From a virus, in the IMG/VR virus record IMGVR_UViG_3300025301_000010, positions 1 through 63,010 of that record: DNA of 63,010 nucleotides, one strand, 5' to 3'. How positions within the stretch are numbered: the first letter of the stretch is position 1; each line of letters begins with the position of its first letter. The position numbers and the translations under genes are program-made. The notes under the pieces are model-generated. The model saw only the letters and a list, made by a program, of their open reading frames with translations. It did no database searches and was not told where the DNA came from. Below are positions 1 to 8,997 of the stretch, in pieces.

Positions 1-43
1 GATTATGGTAGAGGACCAAGCGACTCATAAAGGAGGGTACGAT

Positions 44-520
44 ATGAAACGCGTAGGGAGGCGACCAACGCCCACGAACATCAAACTGGTGCAGGGGAAC
101 CCCGGCAAGCGCAAAATCGGCGCAGCCGCGGGCGAGCCTATACCTGCTATCAGGCTGCCACGTCCGCCGGATGGCCTGAGCGCTGCGGCCGTGAAGGAAT
201 GGCGTAGGCTCGGCAAACAGCTCGCAGAGCTCGGCCTGATGTCTCCTTTGGACCGAAATGCTTTCGCGACCTATTGCGAGGCGTGGGCGCAGTGGCTGGA
301 CGCGACCCGAGAGATACAAAACAAGGGGATGCTTATCCGAGCGCCGAGCGGGTATCCTATGGTCAACCCTTTTTTTACGATCGCGCGGCAGTGTGTCAAG
401 CAGATGGACAGCCTTCTCGCCGAGTTTGGGCTAACGCCGGGCGCCCGGACGCGCCTAAAGGCGGCGCCGCCGAAGGCTCCGTCGACGGTCGGGCAGTTTG
501 GTGTTGCTCGTGCTTCTTGA
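44..520 (+). CDS. Terminase small subunit, P27 family
   Basis: Recognises the packaging site on phage DNA and recruits the large subunit. The N-terminus has the basic, proline-rich lead typical of P27-family small terminases (GRRPTPT, then LVQGNPGKRK around residues 15-25), followed by a helical region with LSAAAVKEWRRLGKQL and a C-terminal helix ending in LLAEFGLTPGARTRLK. I chose the ATG at 44 because aaaggaggg lies 7 bases upstream; an in-frame ATG at 5 has no such site. The 158-residue product is of usual length for the family. It overlaps the large subunit by about 20 bases. It sits at the extreme left edge of the window, so upstream context is missing. The right-arm packaging genes have no small subunit in view. 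Confidence 0.9.
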   Translation: MKRVGRRPTPTNIKLVQGNPGKRKIGAAAGEPIPAIRLPRPPDGLSAAAVKEWRRLGKQLAELGLMSPLDRNAFATYCEAWAQWLDATREIQNKGMLIRAPSGYPMVNPFFTIARQCVKQMDSLLAEFGLTPGARTRLKAAPPKAPSTVGQFGVARAS

Positions 521-2222
521 TCCCGTGACCACGTACGCAGACCGCGTGTTAGCCGGGGACGTCGTTGCCGGGCGACCGGTCCGCCAGGCTGCGGCGAGGC
601 ATTTGCGTGACGTTAGCTCAGCCAAGGCTCGCGGTTTAGTCTGGCTCGGCGACGAAGTTGGGCATCTCTTGCAATTCTTTCCGGCGCTCTTGCGTCTCGA
701 CGATGGCGCGCCGTTTGTTCTCCAGCCCGCGCAAGAGTTTATTATCGGCAGCCTGCTCGGCTGGTATAACGCCGACGGCTCGCGCCGGTATCGGACCGCG
801 TACGTCGAAATGGCTAAAGGCGCGGGTAAAAGTCCGCTCGGGGCGGCACTTGGGCTGTATGGCCTGCTGGAGGATAATGAGCCTGCGGCAGAGATTTATA
901 GCGCCGCGGTGACGCGTGACCAGGCGGGCATAGTATTTCGCGACGCGAAAAACATGGTGCAGCAAAGCCCTGAGCTTTCTGGGATCGTCGACCAGAATAT
1001 AAGCAATCTTGCCGTTCTTGAAACGCGGTCTTTCTTTCGGCCGGTGAGCTCGGAGCATAAAAGTCTGGATGGCAAGCGCGTACATATGGCGCTGGTCGAT
1101 GAGATTCACGAGCATCCGTCGCCGCTGGTGGTGGACAAGATGCGCGCCGGAACAAAAGGGCGCACACGCGCCCTGATTTTCGAGATCACTAATAGCGGAT
1201 ACAGTAAGACCTCCGTCTGTTGGGACCATCATCAGTACAGCCTCCAGGTTGTGTCCGACGCCGTGCCTAACGACTCGTGGTTTGCCTATGTGGCCTCGCT
1301 CGATGCCTGCGAGGTCTGCTATGCAGCGGGCTTTATGCAGCCGAACGGCGAGTGTGCAGATTGTGACAATTGGCGTGACGAGGGGGTGTGGCAGAAGGCG
1401 AACCCGCTGCTTGACGTCAGCGTGTCGCGTCGGTATCTGCGCGAACAGGTCGCGGAGGCGGACGGGATACCGGCTAAGGAGAATCTGGTTAAGCGTTTAA
1501 ATTTCTGTCTTTGGACCGAGCAGTCTGTGCGCTGGCTGCCTATGGATAAGTGGGACGCCTGCGCCGGTGAAGTTGAGCCCGCCGCGCTCGCGGGCCGCAG
1601 CTGTTATATCGGAGTGGACCTCAGCTCAACGACTGATTTATCCGCAGTCGTGTTACTCTTCCCGCCTATGGTGGCGGGTGAGCCGTATAGTATCCTCCCG
1701 TATTTTTTTACACCGGCGGACAACGTGGCCCGTCGCCGTGAGCGTGATCGGGTGGACTATCAGACGTGGATTGATAGTGGCGCTATGATCGCGACGCCGG
1801 GCACGGTGGTGGATTACGACCAGATCCGAGGCACGCTGAACGAGTTGGCCGAGACGTACGACGTTATCGAAGTGCCGATTGACCGCTGGAATTCGACGCA
1901 GTTGCAAACACAGCTGCTTGGTGATGGGTTTGAGGTCGTGCAGTTTGGCCAGGGGTTCGCATCCATGAGCGCCCCGACGAAGCGCTTGGAGGAACTCGTT
2001 TTGGGCGCATCATTGGCGCATGCGGGGCACCCTGTGCTGCGCTGGATGGCTTCGAACGTCGCGGTGCAACAGGATGCGGCGGGCAACATTAAGCCAGATC
2101 GTAAGGCGAGCGAAGAGAAGATTGACGGGGTCGTCGCGCTGGTGATGGCGCTGGGGCGCTGTATGGTGCAGCCCCCAAAAACCGACTCGATTTACACGTC
2201 GAGAGGGCTGGTGACGATATGA
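498..2222 (+). CDS. Terminase large subunit (Terminase_1 / HK97-like)
   Basis: Packaging motor ATPase and headful or site nuclease that drives DNA into the A-module prohead. Walker A is KGAGKS at residues 107-112 and Walker B is VDEIHE at about 200-205. The C-terminal RNase H-like nuclease shows GVDLSST near 370, an acidic residue in VPIDRWN, and a late KIDGVVAL aspartate. About 574 residues is normal for this family. The start is uncertain: TTG at 498, GTG at 501 and GTG at 510 are all in frame, none with a strong ribosome binding site, so coupling to the upstream small subunit is likely. Its stop overlaps the next start as ATGA. It belongs to a different terminase type from the right-arm gene at 61455-62993. 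Confidence 0.93.
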   Translation: MVLLVLLDPVTTYADRVLAGDVVAGRPVRQAAARHLRDVSSAKARGLVWLGDEVGHLLQFFPALLRLDDGAPFVLQPAQEFIIGSLLGWYNADGSRRYRTAYVEMAKGAGKSPLGAALGLYGLLEDNEPAAEIYSAAVTRDQAGIVFRDAKNMVQQSPELSGIVDQNISNLAVLETRSFFRPVSSEHKSLDGKRVHMALVDEIHEHPSPLVVDKMRAGTKGRTRALIFEITNSGYSKTSVCWDHHQYSLQVVSDAVPNDSWFAYVASLDACEVCYAAGFMQPNGECADCDNWRDEGVWQKANPLLDVSVSRRYLREQVAEADGIPAKENLVKRLNFCLWTEQSVRWLPMDKWDACAGEVEPAALAGRSCYIGVDLSSTTDLSAVVLLFPPMVAGEPYSILPYFFTPADNVARRRERDRVDYQTWIDSGAMIATPGTVVDYDQIRGTLNELAETYDVIEVPIDRWNSTQLQTQLLGDGFEVVQFGQGFASMSAPTKRLEELVLGASLAHAGHPVLRWMASNVAVQQDAAGNIKPDRKASEEKIDGVVALVMALGRCMVQPPKTDSIYTSRGLVTI

Positions 2223-2734
2223 GGGCCAAAAATGCCGTTTATCCTAAACATGGCACTATCAAGGGCGTACGTACGTGTACGCGTCAGATCGTGCCGTCTT
2301 GGGCCTTTTTTGGGCGTCTTTTTTTCTGGCGGCCCGCAAAAATGCTGCTTTTTGTGCTGGTCGCGCTCGGCTGGGGTCTTTCTGTCGCTGCCTCACACGT
2401 GGCGGCACATCCGACGCCGTGTACCGTCCAGGTGGTGCGAGTTATCGATGGGGATACGCTGGTCGTGAACGAAATGGTCTTGCTAGGGCCACACATGGTC
2501 CCGTGGATCGGGCCGGTCTCGGTGAGGTTGCTACGGGTTGACACCCCCGAGCGTGGCCAGCCGGATTTCGAGCGGGCGAAAGCGGTCCTTGTCGCGCTGA
2601 CCAGGCGCCCGATTGGCCTGGAAATCTTTAAACGCGATTCTTTCGGCCGTTGGTTGGCCGAGCTATATACCTGTACCGGTGCGGGCCGTAAAAATATCAA
2701 CGATAGGCTGCGGAAAGAGTGGCCCGCGCGATGA
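2219..2734 (+). CDS. Secreted staphylococcal-nuclease-like protein (A copy)
   Basis: Predicted calcium-dependent SNase-fold nuclease cutting DNA or RNA. The catalytic set of the family is visible: VIDGDT (calcium-binding Asp), RLLRVDTPERG (Arg, Asp, Thr, Glu) and DSFGRWLAEL (second Arg). A hydrophobic stretch before it (LLFVLVALGWGLSVAAS) looks like a signal peptide or anchor, so the product is likely exported. The ATG at 2219 overlaps the terminase stop (ATGA); an internal ATG at 2342 would begin directly at the signal peptide but lacks a clear ribosome binding site. A homologue lies in the right arm at 60190-60585. Role inferred: degradation of DNA outside the cytoplasm or on lysis; a packaging-linked role cannot be excluded. 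Confidence 0.8.
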   Translation: MRAKNAVYPKHGTIKGVRTCTRQIVPSWAFFGRLFFWRPAKMLLFVLVALGWGLSVAASHVAAHPTPCTVQVVRVIDGDTLVVNEMVLLGPHMVPWIGPVSVRLLRVDTPERGQPDFERAKAVLVALTRRPIGLEIFKRDSFGRWLAELYTCTGAGRKNINDRLRKEWPAR

Positions 2735-2949
2735 CGCGGGGCGGACGTAGCGCGCGGGTATTGGCGGCAATCACGCGGGCGCTAGAGGGGCAGCGCCCGC
2801 AGCTCGACCGTATGCGCGATGTGAGACAGGTCCGAGTGGTGGTCCGCCTATTACCCGACCAACGTGTGCGCGAGGTGCTTGTGAGCGCGGAGACGACGAC
2901 GGACATGTTGCAAGAGAGGGACGGAAGTGGGTATACTGATGGGGCTTGA
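2731..2949 (+). CDS. Small basic protein of unknown function
   Basis: 72 residues, arginine-rich (for example RGGRSAR, DRMRDVRQVRVVVRLL). I do not recognise the family. The ATG at 2731 overlaps the stop of the nuclease gene as ATGA, which suggests translational coupling and supports it being real. No membrane segment or cysteine motif. Position between terminase and portal is common for small accessory genes. Confidence 0.5.
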   Translation: MTRGGRSARVLAAITRALEGQRPQLDRMRDVRQVRVVVRLLPDQRVREVLVSAETTTDMLQERDGSGYTDGA

Positions 2950-3111
2950 TACCTCGCCGTGTCAGGGGGTATCGAGTACGCGCGGGCAGCCTTCGCCGTT
3001 TTGGCGAGCGTAGCCCACGCGGTTGACATATAGCGGCGGGCTACGCGCCCGCCGTGGCGTTACCACACGCCAGACGATAAAAACGGCGAGAGTAAGTAGC
3101 CGCAACAGGTA
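2950..3111 (+). other. Gap between packaging and head genes with a strong hairpin
   Basis: This 162-base stretch has no credible gene. It contains a perfect 8-bp GC-only stem with a 5-base loop at 3034-3054 (cggcgggc / gcccgccg) and a weaker inverted repeat around 2948-2973 (gatacc / ggtatc). Neither hairpin is followed by a T-run, so neither is a typical intrinsic terminator. An RNA-processing or pausing element is possible. Confidence 0.45.
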
Positions 3112-4422
3112 ATGACTGTTTGCGGCTTTTTTGCGTGCAAAATGGGCTGGATACAAAAAATACTAGGAACCGTACGGGCCGGATCTCCGAGTCCGATTGA
3201 TGATTTTTGGTATCGCCCGGCACAGCTGGGGACGGCGGGTCAGACCGTGACGGCTGACACCGCGCTCCAGTCGTCGGCGGTGCTGGCGTGTGTGGTTTTG
3301 CTATCTGAGACGGTCGCAAGTTTGCCGCTGCCGATTTACCGGCGACAGCCGGACGGCGGGAAGGCGCGCGAACCGGGCCATCCGTTAGCCGATATTTTAA
3401 GTCGACGCCCTAATACATATATGAGTGCGTTTGAGCTGCGTCAGCTAATGATGCAACACCTTCTGTTACGGGGCAACGCGTATGCGGTGATCGTTCCTGG
3501 CGCGCGCGGCTCGGTCGACCAGCTGATACCGCTCGCGCCGGACCGGATGACCGTGACAGGTAGCGACGAAGGCTTAGTGTATACGTACCGCGACAGCGCG
3601 GGGACTGACCTCACCTACACGCAAGGTGAAATTTTTCACCTGCGGGGGCCGATGCTGTCTGACGGTGGGATGGTGGGGCTGTCGGTGATCGACTATGCGC
3701 GCGAGACAATTGGCGGGGCGCTAGCGGCCCAGGCGTACGGAAATCGCTTCTATCAAAACGACGCGCGGCCAGGTGTGGTCTTGACGCATCCTGGGCAGCT
3801 CGGCGCCGAGCCGCAGCAACGGCTGAAGGAAGGGTGGCAAAAAGCGCACGGCGGTAACCATCAGCACGGGGTCGCGATCTTGGAAGAGGGGATGGAGGTC
3901 AAGACCCTATCGGTGACGCCGGAACAGGCTCAGTTTTTAGGGTCGCGACAGTATGCCGTCATCGACATCGCGCGTCTTTTTCGCGTCCCGCCCCATCTCA
4001 TCCAGTCGCTCGAAAATGCGACGTTTTCGAATATCGAACACCAAGGTTTAGACTTTCTTACCCACACGCTGCGCCCGTGGCTCGTGCGGTGGGAACAGGC
4101 GATCAACCAACAGTTGATGGTCGCGCCCGATACTTTTTTTGCGGAACATGCGGTTGAAGGGTTATTACGCGGCGACACGAAGGCTCGGTATGACAGCTAT
4201 GCTATCGCGCGCCAGTGGGGTTGGCTTTCTGTTAACGACATTCGGCGATTAGAAAATTTAAATCCAATTGACGGCGGTGACACTTATTTGCAGCCGCTCA
4301 ACATGCAGGACACCGCCACGTCGTCAGCCGCTCCCGTAGGGGATGCGCTGGTCGTGCCGGGACGCGCATTGTCGGCGGAACCGAAGGCCGGGCAAAGGGA
4401 AAATGATGGGACATTACATTGA
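3112..4422 (+). CDS. Portal protein, HK97 gp3 family
   Basis: Forms the dodecameric ring at the unique capsid vertex through which DNA enters and leaves. The N-terminal part carries the family pattern with ALQSSAVLACVVLLSETVASLP and HPLADILSRRPN, then the MQHLLLRGNAYAVIV helix-strand segment. About 436 residues fits the family. ATG at 3112 and ATG at 3142 (giving MGWIQKILG, a usual portal beginning) are both possible; neither has a good ribosome binding site. It overlaps the protease gene by about 17 bases. The right-arm portal (58230-59696) is of a different family. Confidence 0.93.
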   Translation: MTVCGFFACKMGWIQKILGTVRAGSPSPIDDFWYRPAQLGTAGQTVTADTALQSSAVLACVVLLSETVASLPLPIYRRQPDGGKAREPGHPLADILSRRPNTYMSAFELRQLMMQHLLLRGNAYAVIVPGARGSVDQLIPLAPDRMTVTGSDEGLVYTYRDSAGTDLTYTQGEIFHLRGPMLSDGGMVGLSVIDYARETIGGALAAQAYGNRFYQNDARPGVVLTHPGQLGAEPQQRLKEGWQKAHGGNHQHGVAILEEGMEVKTLSVTPEQAQFLGSRQYAVIDIARLFRVPPHLIQSLENATFSNIEHQGLDFLTHTLRPWLVRWEQAINQQLMVAPDTFFAEHAVEGLLRGDTKARYDSYAIARQWGWLSVNDIRRLENLNPIDGGDTYLQPLNMQDTATSSAAPVGDALVVPGRALSAEPKAGQRENDGTLH

Positions 4423-5314
4423 CACACTGATTTATAGTCGGCCTTGGGCGATCCTGCCGGATAAGCTCGCGGACATCGATCGTGCGGTCGCACTATGGGC
4501 CGCCGGGGCTGGACCCGAGGTCACTGAGTGGGGGGCGCAAGCCGCACCCGCAGTGACACGCGCAAATCGAGTTGCGGTGATTCCGGTTTTCGGCACGATT
4601 AGTCAGCGGGCTAACCTTGTGACACATGCGAGTGGGGGCGTGAGTACAGACCAACTCCGGTCGCAGTATCGCGACGCGCTTGCCTCTCGTGATATCGGGA
4701 CAATCGTGCTTGACGTCGATAGTCCAGGCGGGGCGGTGCAGGGCGTGCCTGAGCTTGCGCAAGAGATTTACCGCGCGCGAGGTCAGAAGCGCACAATTGC
4801 TGTAGCCAATTCACTGATGGCTTCCGCTGCCTATTGGCTCGGGTCTGCCGCTGATGAAATCGTTATGACTCCCTCTGGTGAAGTGGGTTCAATCGGCGTT
4901 GTCGCTGTCCACCGCGAACAGAGCCAGGCGGAGACGGCGTCGGGCCTTACGACGACTATTATCAAGGCGGGTAAATACAAAGCCGAAGCAAACGCTAGCG
5001 AGCCGTTGGCGCCGTCGGCTCGCGCTCACTTACAAAGTATGGTCGACACGTTTTATCAACTCTTTGTTCACGCTGTCGCAAAACACCGGGGCGTCTCAGT
5101 CGCTGACGTGCGTGGCGGATTTGGGGAGGGGCGTACGGTCGTCGCTGGTGAGGCGCTGGGCCTTGGCATGGTGGACCGTGTTGACACGCTCCCTGAAGTT
5201 CTGGAAAAACTCGGCGCTGCGGTGCCGACTCGCAGTTTGTCGAAAAAATCTGTCCGGACGCGGGTGCGGCTCGCGCGGGCACGTAGAGAGAATGGAGGTA
5301 GGCAAGATGGATAA
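4406..5314 (+). CDS. Prohead protease, S49 (SppA/ClpP-fold) family
   Basis: Cleaves the capsid N-terminal scaffolding region during head maturation. The SppA-type Ser/Lys dyad is visible: the nucleophile in SLMASAAYW near residue 140 and the lysine in IIKAGKYK near 190. DVDSPGGAV near 104-110 and SGEVGSIGVV around 157-166 are the usual flanking motifs. ATG 4406 is preferred over ATG 4403 because aaaggga ends 5 bases before it. It overlaps the portal end and, by 8 bases, the capsid start. The right arm has no protease and instead carries a separate scaffold gene. Confidence 0.9.
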   Translation: MGHYIDTLIYSRPWAILPDKLADIDRAVALWAAGAGPEVTEWGAQAAPAVTRANRVAVIPVFGTISQRANLVTHASGGVSTDQLRSQYRDALASRDIGTIVLDVDSPGGAVQGVPELAQEIYRARGQKRTIAVANSLMASAAYWLGSAADEIVMTPSGEVGSIGVVAVHREQSQAETASGLTTTIIKAGKYKAEANASEPLAPSARAHLQSMVDTFYQLFVHAVAKHRGVSVADVRGGFGEGRTVVAGEALGLGMVDRVDTLPEVLEKLGAAVPTRSLSKKSVRTRVRLARARRENGGRQDG

Positions 5315-6620
5315 GTTGAAAGAGTTACAAGAGCGGTCGGCGGACCTACATCGGAGCGTGCAGGTCGCATGGGCCGCCGTAGAGGCAGCCGACGGGGACG
5401 AGACCAGCGAGGATGAGATGGAAACGTTATTGTCTGCCTACGATGAGGCAAAGGTCGAGCTTGACCAAGGTCAAGCCACGCTGAAGACGGCGGAAGACCG
5501 GCAGGCGCAAATGAAAGCCCGACTTTCAGCGGCCCGCGAGAGTCAGCCGTTAATGGTGCCACGCCGGTCGGCACGCATCGACGTGACCCAGCCGGTGGAG
5601 GATCGGCCGTTTGACAGTTTCGGTCAGCAGCTCCAGGCGGTCTATCAGGCTGGGCTGAGCGGCGGGCTGGTTGACGACCGCCTGGTGTCACTCCAGGCAG
5701 CCTCCGGCATGTCACAAGGGGTGGGATCAGATGGCGGCTATGCTGTGCAGACTGATTTCCTCTCGGACGTTTACACACAGGCATACAACACAGGCGACAT
5801 TTTATCGCGAGTCCGGCGTCTGCCGCTGTCGGCAAATAGCAACAGCATGAAGATTCCCGCCGTTGACCAAAGTAGTCGCGTGACGGGTAGCCGGTGGGGC
5901 GGGGTGCAAGGTTATTGGGTGGCCGAGGGCGGCTCGGTGACGGCAAGCAAGCCTAAGATGCGGCGTATCGATTTAGAGCTCCACAAGGTCGCCGCGTTGG
6001 GCTACATGACGGATGAACTTTTAGCCGACGCGAGCGCGCTTGAGAGTATTATGTCACAAGCCTTTGCCGAGGAATTGGTGTGGCAAATTGAGGAAGCGAT
6101 CGTCAATGGCGACGGAGCCGGGAAGCCGTACGGCATTATGAGCTCGGCGGCGCTGGTCAGTGTGACGCGGAAGTCGTCCGGCAACGATATCGAAACTGAA
6201 GATATCGTCGGCATGTGGGCACGCCTCCACGGGGGCAGCCGACAGAACGCAGTCTGGCTTGTCAATCAGGACGCCGAGCCTGACCTATACGTAATCACGC
6301 TCGGCAACCAGCCGATGTGGCTGCCCGCTGGCGGCATCAATGAGGCGCCGCGGGCGCGTTTAATGGGCCGCGACGTTATCGAAAACGAGCACTGTGCCAC
6401 GAAAGGGACAACCGGTGATATTATCTTGGTGGACTTGTCGCAGTATATTGTGATCGATAAGGCTGGGCCGAGTTTAGCAACGTCCGCGCACGTGAAATTC
6501 TCCGAGGACGAAATGGCTTTCCGCTTGACGACGCGAGTCGATGGGCAGCCGATGTGGAACAAGGCGGTGACGCCTGCCAAAGGATCGAACACCCAATCGC
6601 CCTATGTGGTGCTAGCATAG
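5307..6620 (+). CDS. Major capsid protein, HK97 fold with N-terminal delta domain
   Basis: Shell protein of head A. The first ~90 residues are charged and helical (KLKELQERS, then DEAKVELDQGQ), matching the delta/scaffold domain that the neighbouring protease should remove. The remainder shows the capsid pattern, with LSANSNSMKIP, GYMTDELLADAS and IEEAIVNGDGAGKPYGI. The ATG at 5307 follows ggagg by 8 bases; an upstream extension of the same frame has no support. 437 residues is typical for the HK97 type with delta domain. The right-arm coat protein is unlike it. Confidence 0.95.
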   Translation: MDKLKELQERSADLHRSVQVAWAAVEAADGDETSEDEMETLLSAYDEAKVELDQGQATLKTAEDRQAQMKARLSAARESQPLMVPRRSARIDVTQPVEDRPFDSFGQQLQAVYQAGLSGGLVDDRLVSLQAASGMSQGVGSDGGYAVQTDFLSDVYTQAYNTGDILSRVRRLPLSANSNSMKIPAVDQSSRVTGSRWGGVQGYWVAEGGSVTASKPKMRRIDLELHKVAALGYMTDELLADASALESIMSQAFAEELVWQIEEAIVNGDGAGKPYGIMSSAALVSVTRKSSGNDIETEDIVGMWARLHGGSRQNAVWLVNQDAEPDLYVITLGNQPMWLPAGGINEAPRARLMGRDVIENEHCATKGTTGDIILVDLSQYIVIDKAGPSLATSAHVKFSEDEMAFRLTTRVDGQPMWNKAVTPAKGSNTQSPYVVLA

Positions 6621-6639
6621 CCGGAGGAGGATAAGGAAT

Positions 6640-7146
6640 ATGGGTACTTTTGACAATTTCGAACTAGGCAGCATCGATGCCGCGATCATCCCGATCGACA
6701 TGCAGGCCGGTGCAAATAATGGCGACTGGGTCGCGTTGACAGACTACCGGTCCTGCGTGGTCGTGCTATATAAGGCGGCTGGCACGGCTGGGGACGACCC
6801 TGTCTATAAATTGCAGCAGGCTACCGCAAATGATGGCAGCGGTGCCAAGGATTTGACTTTCACGACTATTCACGAAAAAGTCGGCACCCTAACCGGGGTG
6901 GCTGCTTGGACTAAAACCTCCCAAACCGCCGCGACCTCTTATACGAACGCAGCGAGCGCGGAATCGCAGGCTATCATGTGCGTACGCGTCAACGATCACG
7001 ACCTCGATGTCAATAACGACTTTACTCACATCCAGTTATCCGTGGCGGACGTTGGAAGTAACGCCCAAATCGGGTGCGGGCTGTACCTGATGGGTAATCC
7101 GCGGCACCGGGTCGCGCTTGCAGATGCGGCCAACGCGAAGGCGTAG
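6640..7146 (+). CDS. Conserved phage protein next to capsid, possible decoration protein
   Basis: 168 residues with a good ribosome binding site (cggaggagg) ahead of the ATG. Segments such as GANNGDWVAL, VVLYKAAGTAGDDP and AYTNAASAESQAI-like stretches recall a conserved family that commonly follows the capsid gene in HK97-type phages. It is predicted mostly beta, without membrane segments or cysteine motifs. A decoration or capsid-stabilising role is inferred from position only. Confidence 0.55.
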   Translation: MGTFDNFELGSIDAAIIPIDMQAGANNGDWVALTDYRSCVVVLYKAAGTAGDDPVYKLQQATANDGSGAKDLTFTTIHEKVGTLTGVAAWTKTSQTAATSYTNAASAESQAIMCVRVNDHDLDVNNDFTHIQLSVADVGSNAQIGCGLYLMGNPRHRVALADAANAKA

Positions 7147-7149
7147 TGG

Positions 7150-7719
7150 ATGTTGACGCTTGTGACCCCACCGACGGTCGAGCCGGTGAGCGTGCAAGAG
7201 TGCAAGGATTGGCTCCGCGTCGACCACTCTGCGGACGACGCGCTTATCCTTGCACTCGCTACCGCAGCACGTCATTATTGCGAGGACCGACAGAACCGGG
7301 CCTACTGTTCGCAAACGTGGAAGGCGTCGCTCGACGCGTACCCTGCCGCGTTTTCGTTGTGGCGTAGCCCCGTGGTGTCGGTTACTAGCGTGCAGTACGT
7401 GGACACCGACGGCGCGACTCAGACGCTGTCGTCGTCAGAATATACGCTGGACGCACTGAGCGAGCCGGGGCGTGTAGTGCCTGCGTATAATGCGAGCTGG
7501 CCGTCCATTCGCGCCGTGCCGAATGCGGTGACGCTGACGTTTGTGTGTGGATATGGCGCGGCGGCTGATGTGCCTGAGATTTTTAAATCCGCGATAAAAA
7601 TGTATGTCGCGGATGCCTACGAAAATCGAGAAAGTATTGTTGTTGGCCCCTCTGTAAATCGGTCGCCGATTACGGTTGACATGATGTTGCAGCCGGACCG
7701 GCTCATGGTGGTCTCGTAA
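7150..7719 (+). CDS. Head-tail connector (gp6-like adaptor)
   Basis: Likely adaptor ring beneath the portal. The N-terminus has the characteristic pattern LTLVTPPTVEPVSVQECKDWLRVDHSADD (shown here only to mark residues 2-30) with paired helices, followed by PVVSVTSVQYVD and the strand segment VTLTFVCGYG seen in gp6/QLRG-type connectors. 189 residues is usual. Its stop overlaps the next start (TAATG). Confidence 0.85.
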   Translation: MLTLVTPPTVEPVSVQECKDWLRVDHSADDALILALATAARHYCEDRQNRAYCSQTWKASLDAYPAAFSLWRSPVVSVTSVQYVDTDGATQTLSSSEYTLDALSEPGRVVPAYNASWPSIRAVPNAVTLTFVCGYGAAADVPEIFKSAIKMYVADAYENRESIVVGPSVNRSPITVDMMLQPDRLMVVS

Positions 7720-8033
7720 TGCAAGCGGGCAAACTGAATCGCCGTGTCACGGTGCAGCGCGTGTCAGAAACGCAAAACACTTTTGGTGAGGTGACCGAGA
7801 CATGGACACACCTGGTTTCGACGTGGGCACAATGGCTGCCCCTGAAGGGGACCGAGAAGTTTACGGCGCGCCAGTTTGCGCCGGAACTGTCCGGTGAATT
7901 TAGGATGCGATATCGCGAGCTGACGCCTAAGGATCGTATAGTCATGGACGGCCGCATCTTTGACGTAGAGGGCGTGATCGATGTCGATGACCGGCGCCGC
8001 GAATTACGGTGCACAGTCGAGGAGCTTGTCTAA
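7719..8033 (+). CDS. Head closure / head-tail joining protein
   Basis: 104 residues of the phage head-tail joining family (SPP1 gp16-like). It starts with AGKLNRRVTVQRVSE and has the internal motif TWAQWLPLKGTEKFTA followed by RYRELTPKDRIVMDG, all typical. It lies between the connector and the HK97 gp10-like gene, the usual place. Start and stop overlap its neighbours as TAATG. Confidence 0.88.
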   Translation: MQAGKLNRRVTVQRVSETQNTFGEVTETWTHLVSTWAQWLPLKGTEKFTARQFAPELSGEFRMRYRELTPKDRIVMDGRIFDVEGVIDVDDRRRELRCTVEELV

Positions 8034-8569
8034 TGGCTCTCGCCTCGTCCATGACTGTTGACGCTAAAGCGTTGCACGACCAATTTGCTGCCATTAAAAA
8101 AGGCATGTCAACGGCAACGCTGCGGCGGGCTGTGCGTGCCGGTGGAAAGGTCGTGCAGAAAAAAGCCGCACAGAATGCCCCGGTGGCGAACGCACGCGCC
8201 CGGAAGCGCGTGACCTTCAAGGATGGATCCAAGAAAAAACGACTGTCCAAAAGTATCCGCGTTGTGAACCAAAAAGGCGCACGTGGTGCGACCGGTACGG
8301 TCAAAGTCGACATCGGCTGGCTGCGGTCCGCGTTCCACGGCAACATGATCCACGCGGGCGCGAAATCAGCGACGTACGGCCCGTCGAAGCTGGCGTTTAA
8401 AATGCCGAAAGGCGGGAAGTATCCGTTTGTGCGCGGCAGGATTACAGTCCCGCGCCGCCCGCCTGACAAGTTTTTACAGCGGGCATTTAACAGCGAAAAA
8501 AGCCGAGCAAACCAAGAAATCCGGCGTGTATTAGACCAGGCGCAACAGCGGGCGGTGGCGTCCTCGTGA
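8033..8569 (+). CDS. HK97 gp10-like neck / tail-completion protein
   Basis: 178 residues. The start at 8033 follows cgaggag by about 8 bases and overlaps the previous stop. The N-terminal helix (DAKALHDQFAAIKKGM), a basic middle (ARKRVTFKDGSKKKR) and a C-terminal segment ending PPDKFLQRAFN match the HK97 gp10 family, which caps or joins the tail to the neck. Function by family and synteny. Confidence 0.82.
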   Translation: MALASSMTVDAKALHDQFAAIKKGMSTATLRRAVRAGGKVVQKKAAQNAPVANARARKRVTFKDGSKKKRLSKSIRVVNQKGARGATGTVKVDIGWLRSAFHGNMIHAGAKSATYGPSKLAFKMPKGGKYPFVRGRITVPRRPPDKFLQRAFNSEKSRANQEIRRVLDQAQQRAVASS

Positions 8570-8988
8570 GCTTTGTCGAGGAAGGATTGTACGGTTTTTT
8601 GCGCGCTCAGCCGGGACTCGCTGGCTTAGTGGGAGACCGTATTTATCCGCTTGTAATTCGACAGTCCGTCGGCGATAAGGCGAGCGTTATGCCCGCGGTG
8701 ACATACCGGCGGACCGGGACGACATACGAAGACCCGACGCTGACCGGCATTTCGAACCTCTACACGGCGGATATCGACATCGAGTGCTGGTCGGATAGTT
8801 ACGCCGAGGCGAAGCAGGTCGCGGAGGAAATCGAGGTTTCTCTTAATGGGAAAACAGACGCTATTCTGGGGCCGTTTGTTGTCGGCCAAGCGCTCCAGCG
8901 CAACTTAGCCGACCAATACGAAGTCGACTTAGATTTGTTTTTTATTGTCGGCAGCTGGACGTTTTCGGCGTGCCGACAGCAGGAATAG
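8566..8988 (+). CDS. Tail terminator / DUF3168-like tail-completion protein
   Basis: 140 residues starting at GTG 8566, overlapping the stop of the upstream gene. The pattern FLRAQPGLAGLVGDRIYPL near the N-terminus, PAVTYRRTG in the middle and WSDSYAEAKQVAEEI after it are typical of DUF3168 proteins, which act at the head-proximal end of long tails. Position directly before the tail tube genes agrees. Confidence 0.83.
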   Translation: MSFVEEGLYGFLRAQPGLAGLVGDRIYPLVIRQSVGDKASVMPAVTYRRTGTTYEDPTLTGISNLYTADIDIECWSDSYAEAKQVAEEIEVSLNGKTDAILGPFVVGQALQRNLADQYEVDLDLFFIVGSWTFSACRQQE

Positions 8989-8997
8989 GAGGCTACT

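Noticed and set aside
3023-3028. TTGACA before the portal gene
   Set aside because: A perfect -35 hexamer, but no -10-like hexamer at 16-18 bases; the right place is inside a GC hairpin.
5068-5946. 292-codon open frame opposite protease and capsid genes
   Set aside because: Antisense to two firmly assigned genes; Pro/Arg/Ser-rich with no family pattern or ribosome site.
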